The translations under genes and the position numbers were made by a program. Under the pieces are notes generated by a model, which ran no database searches, was not told the origin of the DNA, and saw nothing but the letters and a program-made list of their open reading frames with translations. Source: Calycina herbarum (lineage: Eukaryota; Ascomycota; Leotiomycetes; Helotiales; Pezizellaceae). From it: a stretch of DNA of 64,000 nucleotides. Position 1 is the stretch's first letter. The number at the start of each line of letters is the position of its first letter. Below are positions 1-11,453 of the stretch, in pieces. The stretch is from positions 62,001 through 126,000 of the forward strand of contig LLEY01000132.1 in the NCBI GenBank assembly GCA_001414485.1, in the 5' to 3' direction.

Positions 1-2166
1 AAGCTAATACTCTTAGCTAAAAACCTAGATATAAGGGAAATAAAGAGTATAAGAAGATTATAATCTTAAAAACTCTTAAGAATAGAGACTTAGTACCTAC
101 TATATATAAAATTATAGTAATAAATAACATTTAGATAGATAAAATTTAAAACATATACAAAGGTTATAACTAGTATATAAAAGGGAAATTATAGGTCCCT
201 AGGTTATATATAAAGGAATTTATATAAGAATACTATACTATACCTACTTACGGCTACTAAGGAATTCGTAGAACCCTCTAAAGAATAAGATAATACTACT
301 ATGTTAATCGGTTATCTACGATAGTTAAGGAAGTAATAGTAGAATATAATACCTATACTAGGAATAAGGCTTCCTACTATACTCCTTATAGATAGATAAA
401 CACTACTCTAATACTATAAATACCTTAGAAATCAATATCTATAGATTTTATTATTAAACTACTAAAATCTAAAGATCTAATAATAAGAGTTAAGTATAAC
501 TTAATCCTAGTTATTATAAAACAACTTATAAAATATATAATTTTAGTAGTATATATAGAGTTAAGTATAGCTAAGGAATTAGTATTTATATTCCTTAAAG
601 AAGTAGTCTTAAGATATAGACTACTTAAAGAAATACTCTTAGATAGAGATAAACTCTTTATCTTAAAATTTTAAATCGCTCTTATAAAACGATTAGGTAT
701 AAAGAGAAAGCTCTCTATAGCCTTTCACTCTTAAATAAATAAAGGAAACAAATATATAAACTAAGTAGTAGAAACATACCTTTATTATTATATAAACTAC
801 TAGTAAAACAACTAGGTAGAACTACTACTCTTAGCATAGTTTACTTATAATAATTTAATAATAGAAATAATACTTATTATACTATTCTATACTAACTTTA
901 AATATAAATTATTAGTATATTAAGAACTACTATCTACAACTATTAACAACTAGCTTGCTTATATTTAGGTCTCGAAAATTAAGAGGTTATATAAGGAACT
1001 TATAGAAGATTTATAGTTTATTATAGAAAGAAACGTATACTACTATAATAAACGACGTAGTTAGAAGCTAACGCTAAAAGAAGAGGATAAAGCCTACTTA
1101 GTATAAAAAAATATTAATATAAAAAGATTAAGTAATAAACTAGATTATAAAAAACTTAGACTATTTAAAATTAAACAAGTTAAGAGACCTTTAAATTATA
1201 AATTAGTATTACTAAGGATAATAAATATCCACCTAGTATTCTATATATCCCTACTCGAACTAGTACTACTAGGAGCACTACTAGCTCTATTTATAGAAAT
1301 TCAACTAGTTAATCTAAACGCTAAATATAAAGTTAAAAGGATTCTTAACTATAAAATTATTAGAGGTAAGATTAAGTATTTAATTAAATAGTTAGATTAC
1401 TTATATTTAGAAAACACTTAAGAACCTAGAAAAAACATTAACTAGTACTTAGAGGAACTTTAGAACTTCTACTATTAAAACCTAAGGTTGTCTATATTAG
1501 GTAATCGATAAGGAAAACCTCGAGGAAACTAGGATCAAGACCTAGGTCGAAAGCAGGGTCGGAAGTAGTAGGGGTAGGGTAGGCGGCCAGCCTAGTAGCC
1601 TCCTCTCTCCTTTCCTTCTCTTCTTTTTCTTTTTCCTCCTTCTCCTTAGCCTTATCTAGCTCTTAAAGGGTGCTAAGTCTACGATAAAGCATCTATTGTT
1701 CTCGCTCGTCGAGAAGACGTTACTACGCTCAAAGACAGAGAACCTTTAACATTGCTTCCTACTAGGCCTAAAAGGCCTTTTCTTAGGCCTAATAGGCCGT
1801 CTCTTCCTTAACCTATAGATAACGTTTCTATATATTAAGAGATTCCTACTTAAAAGTTAAGAGTATTCGATTTTACTCCTTAATATTATAAGTTTTACTC
1901 TTCCTAGTATACTTAGAACATTTCTTACCTCTAACAATAGATATATATCGACGGCCGGACGTGAAGGTAAGACAGCGAGTATAAGAGGACATTTCAGATC
2001 CTACTTAATCGATATAAATAGCGTTATTAATACGATTTTGTTTTAGTTTATCTTTTATAGATAGTGTTATTAAAAACATTATAGCAAGAGAAGGCCGCTA
2101 GCCTTCTAACGGTATTTCTTAGGTCGTACTTAAGCGTAGGGACACGCTAGGCTAAGAAGGGGATAG
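1..2166 (+). mobile_element. Family A Gypsy retrotransposon, 3' internal part (integrase, chromodomain), RIP-mutated, cut by window edge
   Basis: Positions 1 to about 1480 match about 42545-44030, the integrase end of the family A element, so this is a second copy in the same orientation that starts outside the window. At about 1331-1425 the translation reads as a chromodomain (VKRILNYKIIRGKIKYLIK, then stop, LDYLY) like those at the C terminus of chromovirus integrases, which bind modified histone tails. Stops are TAG/TAA where CAG/CAA or TGG would be expected. The following 650 bp do not match the other copy, and include a pyrimidine-rich run at about 1601-1650. The last bases before the LTR (aagaaggggatag) are the polypurine tract and are identical in the second copy at 44521-44533. 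No functional product is possible. Confidence 0.8.
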
Positions 2167-2600
2167 TGTTATAAATCACGTATAAGCATATAACGAGTAA
2201 AGACTAGGCAGCGCTCTAACAGGTTAAGCACTATCGGAAACTCTTATAGAAGAAGGATTATTAGACTAGCTAAGCGATCTATGGATTTCTTTTAGTAAGG
2301 GACATTACGTAACCTAGTCGCCTAAGTCGCTTAAGTCGCCTGTCGACTAAAGCGATTAGAGTAAGCGACTAGAGCGATTAGAACGGAGGACTACAGTTCT
2401 ATATAAGACTAGCACGTCTACTATTAGATAGGAGCTTCGTACTTAACTTTAGTTATTAATCTTATTATCTTATTTAATATCTTTGATATAAGTAACGAGT
2501 TCACTTCTAAGTAAACAACCCGGCGTATCTGTACTTCTTACCTATATACTAACCTTCGAGACTTAGTCACCTTTGTTTAGTTCGTTTGAGTTTCGTTATA
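2167..2600 (+). repeat. 3' LTR of the left family A copy
   Basis: It starts TGTTATAAATCACG and ends GTTTCGTTATA, matching four other LTRs in the window (26122, 26772, 44534, 55008). It follows the polypurine tract directly. It is 434 bp long against 454 in the main copy, with a short tandem array of cgcctaag/gcgatt-type units in the U3-like part. The bases after it (aagag) do not match those before, as expected for a 3' LTR whose 5' partner lies outside the window. Confidence 0.8.
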
Positions 2601-2889
2601 AAGAGGGGGTATATTCCTATATTTCTAAAGGAGTTAATAATTATATAAGGCTTTATAGTCTATTTATAGATCTAGGTTAAGTCGTAGAAGAATAAAGTAA
2701 CTAAGTACTTGAAGTTAAGAGAGTAGAGAGTAGTAGTAATAGCTTACTTATAGTAATGTTTCTATAGCCTAAAGACTCCTATATTAAGAGGTTAAAGAAT
2801 ATAAGTAAGATAAGAAGAGAAGTAAAAGACCTTAACATAATACTTGTATACCTTAGTCTAGAACTTAGAGACTTAGTAAGATTTATAGC
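2601..2889. other. AT-rich spacer, no gene seen
   Basis: A stretch poor in TG and CA, with no open frame or recognisable repeat, between the family A LTR and the pogo-like transposase remnant. It may hold that transposon's 3' end, but I could not find terminal inverted repeats. Confidence 0.4.
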
Positions 2890-3865
2890 TATTAAGAAGA
2901 AGAATCCTTTAAGGTAAGTCTTTTAATACCCTAGTTTCTTTAATAAAATAATTAAGATACCTTATTATAATCTTATTATTAATATACCTTATAAGAGAAC
3001 AATCTATAGTCTCTTTACCTATTAAGTTTACTAATATCTAGTTCTCTATAATCTTCTTTCCTAGTATAATAACAAAGGGAGCTAGTATATACTTCTTATC
3101 TGCTAAGATAGTCTCTATTATAGTTACTAACTTCTAATTCTTAGAGCTTATTATATATATCTTCCTAACTTATAAAGGTATAATAACCTACTTACTTCCT
3201 ATATAGCTTACTCGCGCGCCTAACTCGTCTATATTAAGGATATACTTAGGCTTCCGGATCTTATACTTTATAAGCTCTTCTTAGTACTCTACGAACCACT
3301 TCTTTACCTCCTCCTTAGTATACGACTCGACTCTCTTATATATAATAGGTTCCGTTTTAATTGTATAGAGGTCGCGGTTCTGCTTTAGCTACTTCGTAAA
3401 CCAGCTCTACGATAGAGGCTCTTACGAAGGACTTTAAGCCTTTTTTAGGTAACTGATCGTAGCGAAGACCATCTTATAAGTAGCTCTAAGTCCTTGTTCC
3501 CACTGCTTATAATAGTACTAATATATAGCTTCTTCCTAGGCCTTACTTAACACCTTGTTATTGCCGCTATAAGTATTATATCCGCTATCCTTATTACGAG
3601 CCTTCTTCTTCTCCTAGTCTAGCGTACTCTAAATAGACTCCTCGTTCACCCGATATATCCTTATAGCTATATAAGGAGACTCTTCCTTACCCTCACTTCT
3701 TGCTCACTCTATCGCCTTATACAAGTCCTCCAAGTACTCCTCTCTCGTCCGCGTATTGGTAGAGGGTGATTCGGACGGTAGCGGCGGGGGCGACGAGCGT
3801 ATATCTTCTGCTAGAATAGTGTCAAGAGGTGGAATAAAGCCTTGGGATCTTGTATTACGTTGCAT
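2890..3865 (-). pseudogene. pogo/Fot1-like (Tc1-mariner superfamily) DDE transposase, RIP-inactivated
   Basis: Read on the minus strand from an ATG at 3865, the sequence gives MQRNTRSQGFIPP, then an acidic/Ser-rich stretch and a helix-turn-helix-like region (NEESI.STLD.EKKKARNKDSG). A catalytic-core segment follows at about 3215-3300, where EEVKKWF, RKPKYILNIDELG and RVSYIGSK can be read. The NIDELG string corresponds to the first catalytic Asp block (N-M-D-E-x-G-F) of Fot1/pogo transposases. Several in-frame TAG/TAA codons interrupt it. Transposases of this family cut and paste DNA at TA sites. I did not find the terminal inverted repeats or later catalytic residues, so the extent is approximate. 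Confidence 0.65.
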
Positions 3866-4814
3866 ACTGAGGGGGGCGATATTGTAGTTGCTAGTAACAG
3901 TTATAATAGGGTATTTAAGATGGTTTGTGTATGTATTTTTAGGTGGGGCGCTAATCTACGAGTTCCTGCACTTGCTTCCGACCTGCACTTGCTTCCGCCG
4001 ACTCCAAGCGAAAGAGCAGGAGAAGGGGAACCGGCTATTAGTTGTTAATTAATTGTAAGGATAAAAGTAGGTGTGTGGGTGGTTATCGCTTAGTTTTGGT
4101 GCTAAAAGTGCACTAAAAAGTGGTGACGAGCTGAAGGACGTTCAGGAAATACTACACCCAGTATGTTTTTACTAACAGTGGCGGTTTGATATATAACTAT
4201 TCAACCATGTTCCTATTACAACTATGTTCCTATTACTTCACTTGTAATTACCCCTCTCTATGTACTCTCAAGTTGTAGGCGGCGCTCGCTTATAACTTCT
4301 GAAACAAACTTTACCTCAACGAAAGAATACAATACGACAAGCTCATACTCGATGACATCAAACCAAGCTTGCTCCTTTCCCCTCTCTTCACGGCGCAAAT
4401 ATCACAACAAAAGGTTGTAGGAGCGGGCTAGTAGAGGCTGAAAAGGCCGCGTACAAGAGTAACAACCCAGATAATATGATCCCATCCTGCTTGTAAAGCC
4501 GGGTCTTTCCCTGAATAATGCAATCTCAATCGGAGAGAGGCTAGAGGGGCAAAGGTTCAGACTGTTAGGACCTCAAGAAGACATGTAGACCCTAGTCTTT
4601 CCTTCAATAGCCCTGGTTTCGGTAAAAAAGAGAAGGGAGGAAGAGGGCGTAGTGGGGTATCAATGATTCATATCACAAGCTAGACTTTGAGCTTCAACTG
4701 AGAAACCCCTCAGCAACAAATCATAATAACAACACGGTATGTTTATTCTCAAGTTAGAAACCCAGATTTCGGAATTCAGAATTGCCTAGGGTATCACCAT
4801 AATAACCGGAAAAC
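3866..4814. other. Intergenic, no gene supported
   Basis: Composition changes here from RIP-mutated to ordinary. A short direct repeat (cctgcacttgcttccg) occurs at about 3965-3998. Short open frames exist, but none has introns, codon bias or recognisable similarity. Confidence 0.4.
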
Positions 4815-5286
4815 ATGGAGTATTCATCCACATTGCGAAGTGTTGATAAAACCAAAGGTATAGTATCTTTGAAACTCATAAATTCCTGATATTAACTTCT
4901 ATATTATCAGAGGAAAAAGCGGCCGAAATCGAAGAGTATAAAACCGACGATGCCACAAAAGGAGTAGAGCTTACTCTTAACCGAAAACAAAACAAAATGA
5001 AGGTACGTTTTAATCATTCTTTTTAATATAAAATCAAACTAACTATTGATCAGAAAGAAGAAAACACCCCCGCAACCTCTAGCGGTTCCCCCTCGAAGGA
5101 AAAAGTTGAAATGTAGAGGTTGGAGCAAGTAAAACGGAAATCAAGGTAAGTCCTCTCCTTCATTTTAACATGAGATTATGCTAACGATTTATTAAGTCCC
5201 AAGGAGATCCGGAAATGACGGGAAATCAAAAGGCCTCAGCGACCTCAAGCAATGAACTGGAGAACATGGAGAAGAAGACCGAGTAA
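4815..5286 (+). CDS. Small Lys/Glu-rich hypothetical protein (74 aa), three exons, with a possible cassette exon
   Basis: Proposed exons are 4815-4857, 4911-5002 and 5197-5286, giving 74 residues starting MEYSSTLRSVDKTK. Introns carry GTATAG...ATCAG and GTACGT...TTAAG. The protein is charged and low in hydrophobics (KKTE end, ATSSNELENMEKK); no known domain is recognised and no signal peptide or membrane segment is seen. The model is supported by a paralogue at 12107-12363: in both, exon 2 begins in phase 1, contains DDA-KG followed by an L-(T/S)-L...RKQ-K-K stretch, and the last exon is exactly 90 nt. Inside the second intron, 5054-5145 is also bounded by AG and GTAAGT; if included it brings an in-frame TAG at 5114-5116 and a 65-residue product. 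Function unknown. Confidence 0.5.
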
Positions 5287-5383
5287 TACTCAGAAAATCT
5301 TATCATAGAAATCAAATAATTTATCCAAACCCGCACGATTCACATATATATCACACAATAAGCTCACTCTATATCACGATTAG

Positions 5384-5694
5384 ATCTTATTGATAAATTG
5401 GTTTCTGAAATCATTGTTTTGGCCGGTCTGGTTGTTCTTATTGCACCGTTATGGATCCTCCATTCTGTGACTGATGATACGGCAAGGCTGGGGATTATCA
5501 CCGGATTTGTGGTGGTATTTTTGGTTGTTGTAACTGTAATTTGTGGAACGAAACCAGGTGAGAGCTTGGGAGCAACTGCTGCGTAAGTTGAGTGTGTTCC
5601 AAGCCAAAAATGTGAAACTTTACTGATTACCTTTGACTATAGATATGCGGCTGTCTTGATTGTGTTCATTACTCTTGGGAAAGATGAGCATTAG
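5384..5694 (+). pseudogene. DUF6594 protein, C-terminal fragment (two exons)
   Basis: The open frame to 5582 plus 5643-5694 (intron 5583-5642, GTAAGT...TATAG) encodes three hydrophobic segments: VSEIIVLAGLVVLIAPLWIL, LGIITGFVVVFLVVVTVI, and after the intron AYAAVLIVFITLG, ending in TAG. The intron sits in an ATAA-Y-AAV context, the same place and phase as the last intron of the complete DUF6594 gene at 7028-8174. DUF6594 proteins are fungal membrane proteins of unknown function with a soluble helical N-terminal part and three C-terminal membrane helices. The N-terminal two thirds is not seen upstream, and no ATG precedes the fragment, so it is a relic or a remote exon group. It has not been heavily RIP-mutated. 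Confidence 0.65.
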
Positions 5695-5867
5695 GACTGG
5701 GCACGTATAGTAGAATAGATTAATTGTTTCCCAAATGACGGAGTAAGAACAGTCTCTTCAGTCTATATTAGTGTCTCTACCTTCACACCGTTTACCACCA
5801 GATCTCACCAACCTCGATTTTCAGTTTCTTTCTTCAAAATACACTCTATTACTGCCCTTTTCATGAG

Positions 5868-5936
5868 AGGATGAGAAGATCAGAGGACGAGAAGATAAGA
5901 GGATGAGAAGATAAGAGGATAAGAAGATAAAAAGAT
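5868..5936. repeat. Purine-rich short tandem repeat (GATGAGAAGATAAGAG-type)
   Basis: Six or so degenerate units of agataagaggatgag run from about 5868 to 5936, purine-only on the plus strand. It is a microsatellite-like tract downstream of the DUF6594 fragment. Confidence 0.7.
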
Positions 5937-7027
5937 GGTACGATGAGATGATGTAGATACGGAAGTAACCTCTCAACTAGGAAAATAGATCGTGTCACGT
6001 AGAATATGCTACTTTAGGACAGCTGTATACTTTGTTCATTTTGTTATACATCGTTTCAGTCTATTATAGACTAAAAACCACACTACGTAATATCTATTAA
6101 TTACCTCCCGAATTAGTTATTAATTAATTTTAGTAATCTAGTAATAATAGCTATAGTTAGTTACGAATTAACTTTTAATTAGAGCACTTTTTTATAAACC
6201 GTGCTTTTTTTATTTTAAGACTTTCTCTCTTTTCTTTAGAAGATAGAAAATAAAGATACTCTAAAAGAAATAACGCTATATCTAATTATCTCTCTTTTAT
6301 ATTATTTATTAATTCTAAGTAAGTATAATAAAAGTAAACTAAAAAGATAAATAATTCTTACTTTTCTTAAAAGAAATTTAGAATTTTTTCACTACTTTTA
6401 TAAGATTAGTAGAAGCTATTTCTTTATCTCTTTATTTATATATTCTCTATTTATTAGACTACTATTATATTTTATTAACTAGAATCTTTAATCTCTTTCT
6501 TTAATCTTTAACTTTATTATAAAAAACTTTTAGATACTAGGTATACTAGCTAGTATATCTAGTAAAGTTAAGTCTTAAGTATATTAATAGTATACTTCTA
6601 TAATAGTTATACTAGCTAGTATACTTAGTACTAGATATACTAGATATATTAGAAATGAATATATATTAGGAGTTCCGAATCTCCGATGCTACTCCAATGC
6701 TCGGACCGTACTCCGAAACTCGGCCCGACGTTACTCTGAGTAACAGAGTAAAAAAGAGCAATTGATCTAGAGTAAGTGTGACGTCATGTTACTCATCAGT
6801 GAGTAAGAGTAACTACCTATTACTCTACTCTTATCTACTCTTTAACGCTGCGTGGGCAAAGTTGATACTGCTGGTTGATAGGAGACAGCACAAACGCATG
6901 GCATGTTATTACAAAGCACAGCCAACAGTTCAATTAACCTCTCGACTACTCCTTGTTTCTTTCCAGTTGTAAAAATAAAACTACGATGACTATATGAAAG
7001 ATTGATCCACAATAGTATAAACCATCT
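5937..7027. other. AT-rich relic sequence, no gene
   Basis: From about 6060 to 6655 the sequence is strongly AT-rich and almost free of TG/CA, like the RIP-mutated transposons, but I could not assign it to a family. A short GAGTA-rich element follows (6655-6850, listed separately). Confidence 0.4.
6655..6850. repeat. GAGTA/TACTC-rich palindromic element related to those at 10.6 and 11.5 kb
   Basis: It contains ctcggaccgtactccg...ctcggcccgacgttactc, then TACTC/GAGTA units facing each other (tactctgagtaacagagta; agtgagtaagagtaac; ttactctactct). The CGGACCG...CGGGCC core recurs at about 11590-11630 in the larger element at 11454-11975. No terminal repeats or target duplications could be fixed, so the ends are approximate. 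Confidence 0.5.
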
Positions 7028-8174
7028 TCAGCACGAAACAGGGCCCGGATTTGAAGAAACCGCACTTCCAATGAATACGACCTCGACAGCGGCAAAGCTA
7101 TTGTTTTTGAGTTTCCGTGACTAGGATTTGATGATGGTACTTACGCGGCGGTGGCAGAAAATATTTCAATTCTCTTAGCGGATGTCCCAAAAGAAAGTGC
7201 AGCGGCAAAAACGAAGGTCATGCCTAGCATTATCCAGATTCTACGAAGCAGGTCTTTTTCGAAATACAATCCCAATATCGAGACCGCCGGAAGCATCGAA
7301 GAAACGAGAGTGACAAAGTATTTTGTGCCGGTCCCTGTTATAGCATATTCAACAAGTCCGGTTCCTTTAATAGGTGTCTGTATTCATAGTCAGTTTCCTA
7401 GAGCTGCCTACCGAAGGGTACAGGAAAATGGGCTGGGCAGTTCCAACAAAATGCCTTCTGCTTACTCTTGTCTTCCGACCAATGTAGTAATGATACCATG
7501 TGATACATCTGTCTGTAAAGCTGGCTGTGGTAGCATCCTTCTCATCTGAGGTGCTTTTCACAGTGATAAAATCATCCAGTCGCAACTTCGGTTGCCAAGT
7601 GGTTCTTTCTATGCCCCTTTGAAACGAAGCTCCTTCGCCGGGGGAGGAACCCCGAAGCCAGCGATGCAAAAAGTGCAAGTTCGCCTTTCGAGGTGGACGA
7701 AGCGAGGCGACCTGCGAGACTTGTAAGAGCGTACTATCTATCGTAAGGTTAGGACGAGAATTTTACTACAAACAGAGCTTGGGAGAAGAAGTTTAAAACG
7801 ATACACTTACTATATTCATACAATTTCGTCTGGATCTCTTTCATCTTATCACGTAGTTCTTTGGCTTCGGTCTGATTTCGCACTTCGTAGAAATCCTGTA
7901 ACAATACTTGCTTCGCAGAAGGAGTATCGAGAGCCTCAAGTTGGTCTTTGAGATCATCTTCCAACTCTAACAATTCCGCCTGCATACTCATAAGATTGAG
8001 AATATTCAAAGCGCTAAACTTCCGGAAGATCGCAATTTCTCCGTGTCGGCCCATTATGTTTGCCAGAAGTGGATAGCCCGGGGAACGAATATTCTCGAAT
8101 GGGCCAAAATACCGCTCATTTTCAGCTGTACCTTTCATGATGCTTTTGCTCTGTGTTGATTTTCTGATGGTCAA
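7028..8174 (-). CDS. DUF6594 domain membrane protein (312 aa), four exons
   Basis: Exons 8174-7811, 7737-7466, 7377-7145 and 7097-7028 join to 939 nt, 312 residues plus TGA, with all phases consistent. Introns are 73, 88 and 47 nt with GTAAGT/GTAAGC donors. The N-terminal part has the DUF6594 start block (GYPLLANIMGRHGEIAIFRK, FSALNILNLMSMQAELLELE) followed by charged coiled-coil-like helices. The middle carries a Trp-Leu-Arg block (LHFLHRWLRG) and a TW motif. The C terminus has three membrane helices at about residues 220-312 (TKYFVTLVSSMLPAVSILGL; IWIMLGMTFVFAAALSF; FSATAAFAAVEVVFIG). The molecular role of the family is not known; an internal membrane location is inferred. A Met at residue 13 could also be the start. 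The gene is intact in the sequence although close to RIP-mutated DNA. Confidence 0.85.
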
Positions 8175-9824
8175 GTAGCGATGTGTGGATACGGGAGCAC
8201 CTGTTGATACGTTGCCACCTTTCCTTTCTCAGTCGACAAAATGGGTTGCCTCTAGCCACGCAATTGAGAGACTGAAAACACTGAAGTTACGGGCTACTGA
8301 CCGACTTTTTGTGGAATAAATTTCGGGCAGAGTGTTGTCGCGCCACTCGCGCTGTCGTGTAAGGGCTTTCCTCCAATGATCGGGTCAATTTTTTGGTTAG
8401 AGATGTGGTGTAGCACTGGATGCTGCTCATTGACATTAGAGTTACACCAGACTCAAAAAATCGCCTCAGACCTCATTTATTCAATGGTACCATGTTCAAA
8501 GATCATTGCTATACGCTGGAAACCAACATAAAAATTAGGTTTCCTCCACATGATGAACATCTTCAAATCGCGCTCATATATATCCTTTTGTTTCAACCCA
8601 CTTTTCCCCTTTACAACTGGCAAAATTTAAATAAAAAGTTGGACAGTAGGTGAAATTAGGGGTCTTGTTGGTGGTTATATGGTTTTGATTAGTTGGTTTA
8701 TTGCAAAATCCCCATCCATCTGAACTTCATAGCGGAGGAACACATCAGTCCATCCCGAGTATTCACAACATGTCTTCGCCGACCGGGGAGGGAGATTTTT
8801 GAGTTTACTGTTGTCTTTAGCTAATACTCCGGAGTTGGATTGAAGAAACGGATTAGACTTCGCCTCTTTGGGGTTGGTTTGGTGTTGAAGAATTGGGTAG
8901 GTAAGAGGATTTTGAATTCGAGCGTAGAGGAATTTTCGACCGTAGATTGTTTGTTCTTTTATAGTCTTTTGGCTCCTATGGCCCCATCTCTTTGGGAACA
9001 AGATTGAGCGAGGAATGAGGGGAATGAGAAGATGTTTCGCGCTGAAGAAGAGGTGGGGTTCGTTGTCTTCTCTTGTGGGTGTTTGAAAGGCTGTTTTTGA
9101 ATGGAGAATCAAGGGGCTGCGGGGTTGAGATTGAGTTTCTTTATGGATAGTAGAGCAGGGAAGTGTGAGGTTGAAATCGCTCCTTCAGTGCATTTCGGTT
9201 TTGGGGGGTTTTGGAGGTGTATGGATACCCACCCTTCCAAGCGGTCGCTGCGAATAATTATTTCTCAATCTTTTCTTTCCACTCCAGCTGGGAGGTTCCT
9301 TTTTGATGTGCTGTCTAGATAGTATCTCAAAGCGCAAGCGAGGACGTGAAAGGGAAAAGGGTTGTGCTTGGGTTCTTGCGTTTCTTCGGGGGACAAGGGT
9401 TCCTTTTGGATGAGAGTGGTTGGGATGTTTTCGACGGTGCAAGTTTCTGCTACTTTTTTTTTCCTACGCTTTCCTTTTGGGGAATTGTGGGAGAGCATTT
9501 TTTGTTTTGTTTACTTTGGGAGAGAGTGGTAGATATCTGTATTTCTTTTGATATTTACTAGGATCAAGGTCTCGGGCGACGGCTTGAGATGGGAGTGTTT
9601 TGGTTCTTTTTAGTATCATAGGAAAGAAAATTCAAGCCGAATCTCTTATAACTGGAGGTATAGTATTTACTGTGAGTGTGAGGGAATTTGATGTGGTTCA
9701 AGAAATTGATAATAGATATTGGGGGTTTGAGAGTGGTGGGGAGGTATATGGTTGAAGGTTTTGGGGTTTTGAAATGTAATATAACTCTTCACGTAACTTT
9801 CTCTTGAGAAGTGGTAGATAATAC
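8175..9824. other. Intergenic, no supported gene
   Basis: Overlapping short open frames on both strands (about 8675-9112 minus, 9101-9560 plus) lack domains, consistent intron signals or family features. The sequence is T/G-rich on the plus strand between 9000 and 9780. I would not annotate a gene here without transcripts. Confidence 0.35.
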
Positions 9825-10070
9825 TCATACGATCTGCTTCGCTTTACGCCATTCTAGCATATTTTCCAATCCTTCTTTCGCCTCGTATCCTTCCATAATT
9901 TCAAGACTCGGTACCTTCAAACCCCCACGAACAATCAAAATAATTACCCGAGAGGTTTGGGAGAATTTGAAATAGGGTATAGTCATTCTCCTAAGCTCTC
10001 TCAGGTAATGGTTATCTTTGTTTGAAGATATAAATGATAAATCGCTTGCTAACGGAAAGCCGAGATAACA
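9825..10070 (-). pseudogene. Coding-like fragment of unknown family
   Basis: On the minus strand a frame is open from 10070 to a TGA at 9827-9825. It reads like real protein: GFPLASDLSFIS, NKDNHYLRELRRM, RVIILIVRGGLKVPSLEIM, EGLENMLEWRKAKQIV. An ATG at 9986 would give 53 residues. No domain is recognised. It looks like the end of a larger gene whose upstream exons are absent or decayed. Confidence 0.3.
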
Positions 10071-10611
10071 TCAGCAGGATGGCATTACACGATCCTTTCG
10101 TTGTCGAGGTACTAATGTCTTTTACAGTTGTATAAGAATGAGGCAAGACAATTTTAATTCGCGCCAAGGGGTTGAAGTACCAGACTGCGTTTGAGAAAAG
10201 AAATGAAGTTAAACGAGGATTTCGATGGCAGGAATATTTCTGACAGTAGTTCATCTAGACATTTCCAATTGCAAAAGAAGGTGAATACCGGAATGAATTT
10301 CCAGTAAAAAGCTGAGACTTATGTGGACCAAAGAGCTCCATGACAGCGGCGCTTTATAAAGTATCATATGGAACAAAGGGAGTTTCTGCTCTAATTTTAA
10401 AAGAAGCTTGGGAGTGATTTCGTCTGTTCTATATCCGTTATGATTGGAAAGAAAGGTGAGGTGAAGTCTGGAAGAGATTTATTTATATCGCCAACGATAG
10501 AAGGGACTTAGAGATTCAGGGGAAGTACGACAAGTATTGCTTTAGAGATTTTAGGCTATCCTTGACATTTTGCTTCATACAGCAGGTGCTTTTAGAACGG
10601 AGTCTAGTCTT

Positions 10612-10717
10612 CAGTGTGAGAAATGAGTAGAGTAGATTAGAGTAGTGGCAACTACTCTACTCTACTCAGACTACTCATAGTACTACTCGAGTACCTGAGT
10701 ATTTTGTGTTCACACTG
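10612..10717. mobile_element. 106-bp hAT-like MITE with palindromic GAGTA core
   Basis: Ends are CAGTGTGA at the left and TCACACTG at the right, perfect 8-bp inverted repeats that extend imperfectly inward. The flanks CTAGTCTT (10604-10611) and CCAGTCTT (10718-10725) match at 7 of 8 bases, as expected for an 8-bp hAT target duplication. The inside is GAGTAGAGTAG...CTACTCTACTC plus actactcgagtac, so a single strand can fold over most of its length. No coding capacity. Confidence 0.75.
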
Positions 10718-10725
10718 CCAGTCTT

Positions 10726-11453
10726 ATAAGTATAATATCCAGAGGTCTCGCCAAAATAGATCTACCATTACCAGACATCTAACTTTGCCCCAGGGATATG
10801 TATAATTACCGCCGTCCGCGGACATGGAGAGTAGCGCAAAAGTAAGAAAAGCAAGATATACCCACCCAGGAAGAGGACTCTACTGAACTTCCTTTTACTC
10901 TATTCGCTCTCTCGATATGTTTTCCTCTCGCGTAAAACAATGAAGATAAAAGGGGGGCTCGCGTAGGAAGGGTTTGAAGCAAACTAAGCTTTATCTGTGA
11001 ATAACTGGTTTATAACACGAGTAGTAGAACATGAGCTTATAAGAGCGGTGCAAAACGCTCTTTTACGTGGCTCGCTCGCTCGCTTGTTATTTACCGTTTG
11101 AAAGGTGATGTTTTGAACAGACATGATTATTTGCGGAATGGAAGGAAGTAGTCAAGTAACGTACTTTCAAGTCACAAAACCCATTGGGAGAAGAAAAAGA
11201 GTGGAAGCTGAAGATTCCATCACAAAGGCTTGCGTAGAAGAGGCAGAGAGAGCTTCAGTGTTCGAGCTCCATCTTAGAAGTTCACAGGCAGCTCAAAAGA
11301 GGCTTTACAATTTCCCAAAGTCCATTCTATTATTCAAGACAAGACCGTCACAACGAACAGATAACGTCTGTTCATTTTCAAAGAGTGACCACATTCTCTA
11401 AACTAACAGTCGACTAAGTGTGCTCACCAGAACAAAAATGGTCAGTTCAAGTA
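10726..11453. other. Intergenic, no supported gene
   Basis: A 92-codon plus-strand frame (11123-11401) has no recognisable features. A gctcgctcgctcgc run lies near 11070-11090. Nothing else is assignable. Confidence 0.35.

Noticed and set aside
3842..4048. 68-codon plus-strand frame
   Set aside because: Overlaps the N terminus of the pogo-like transposase on the other strand, and covers a short direct repeat.
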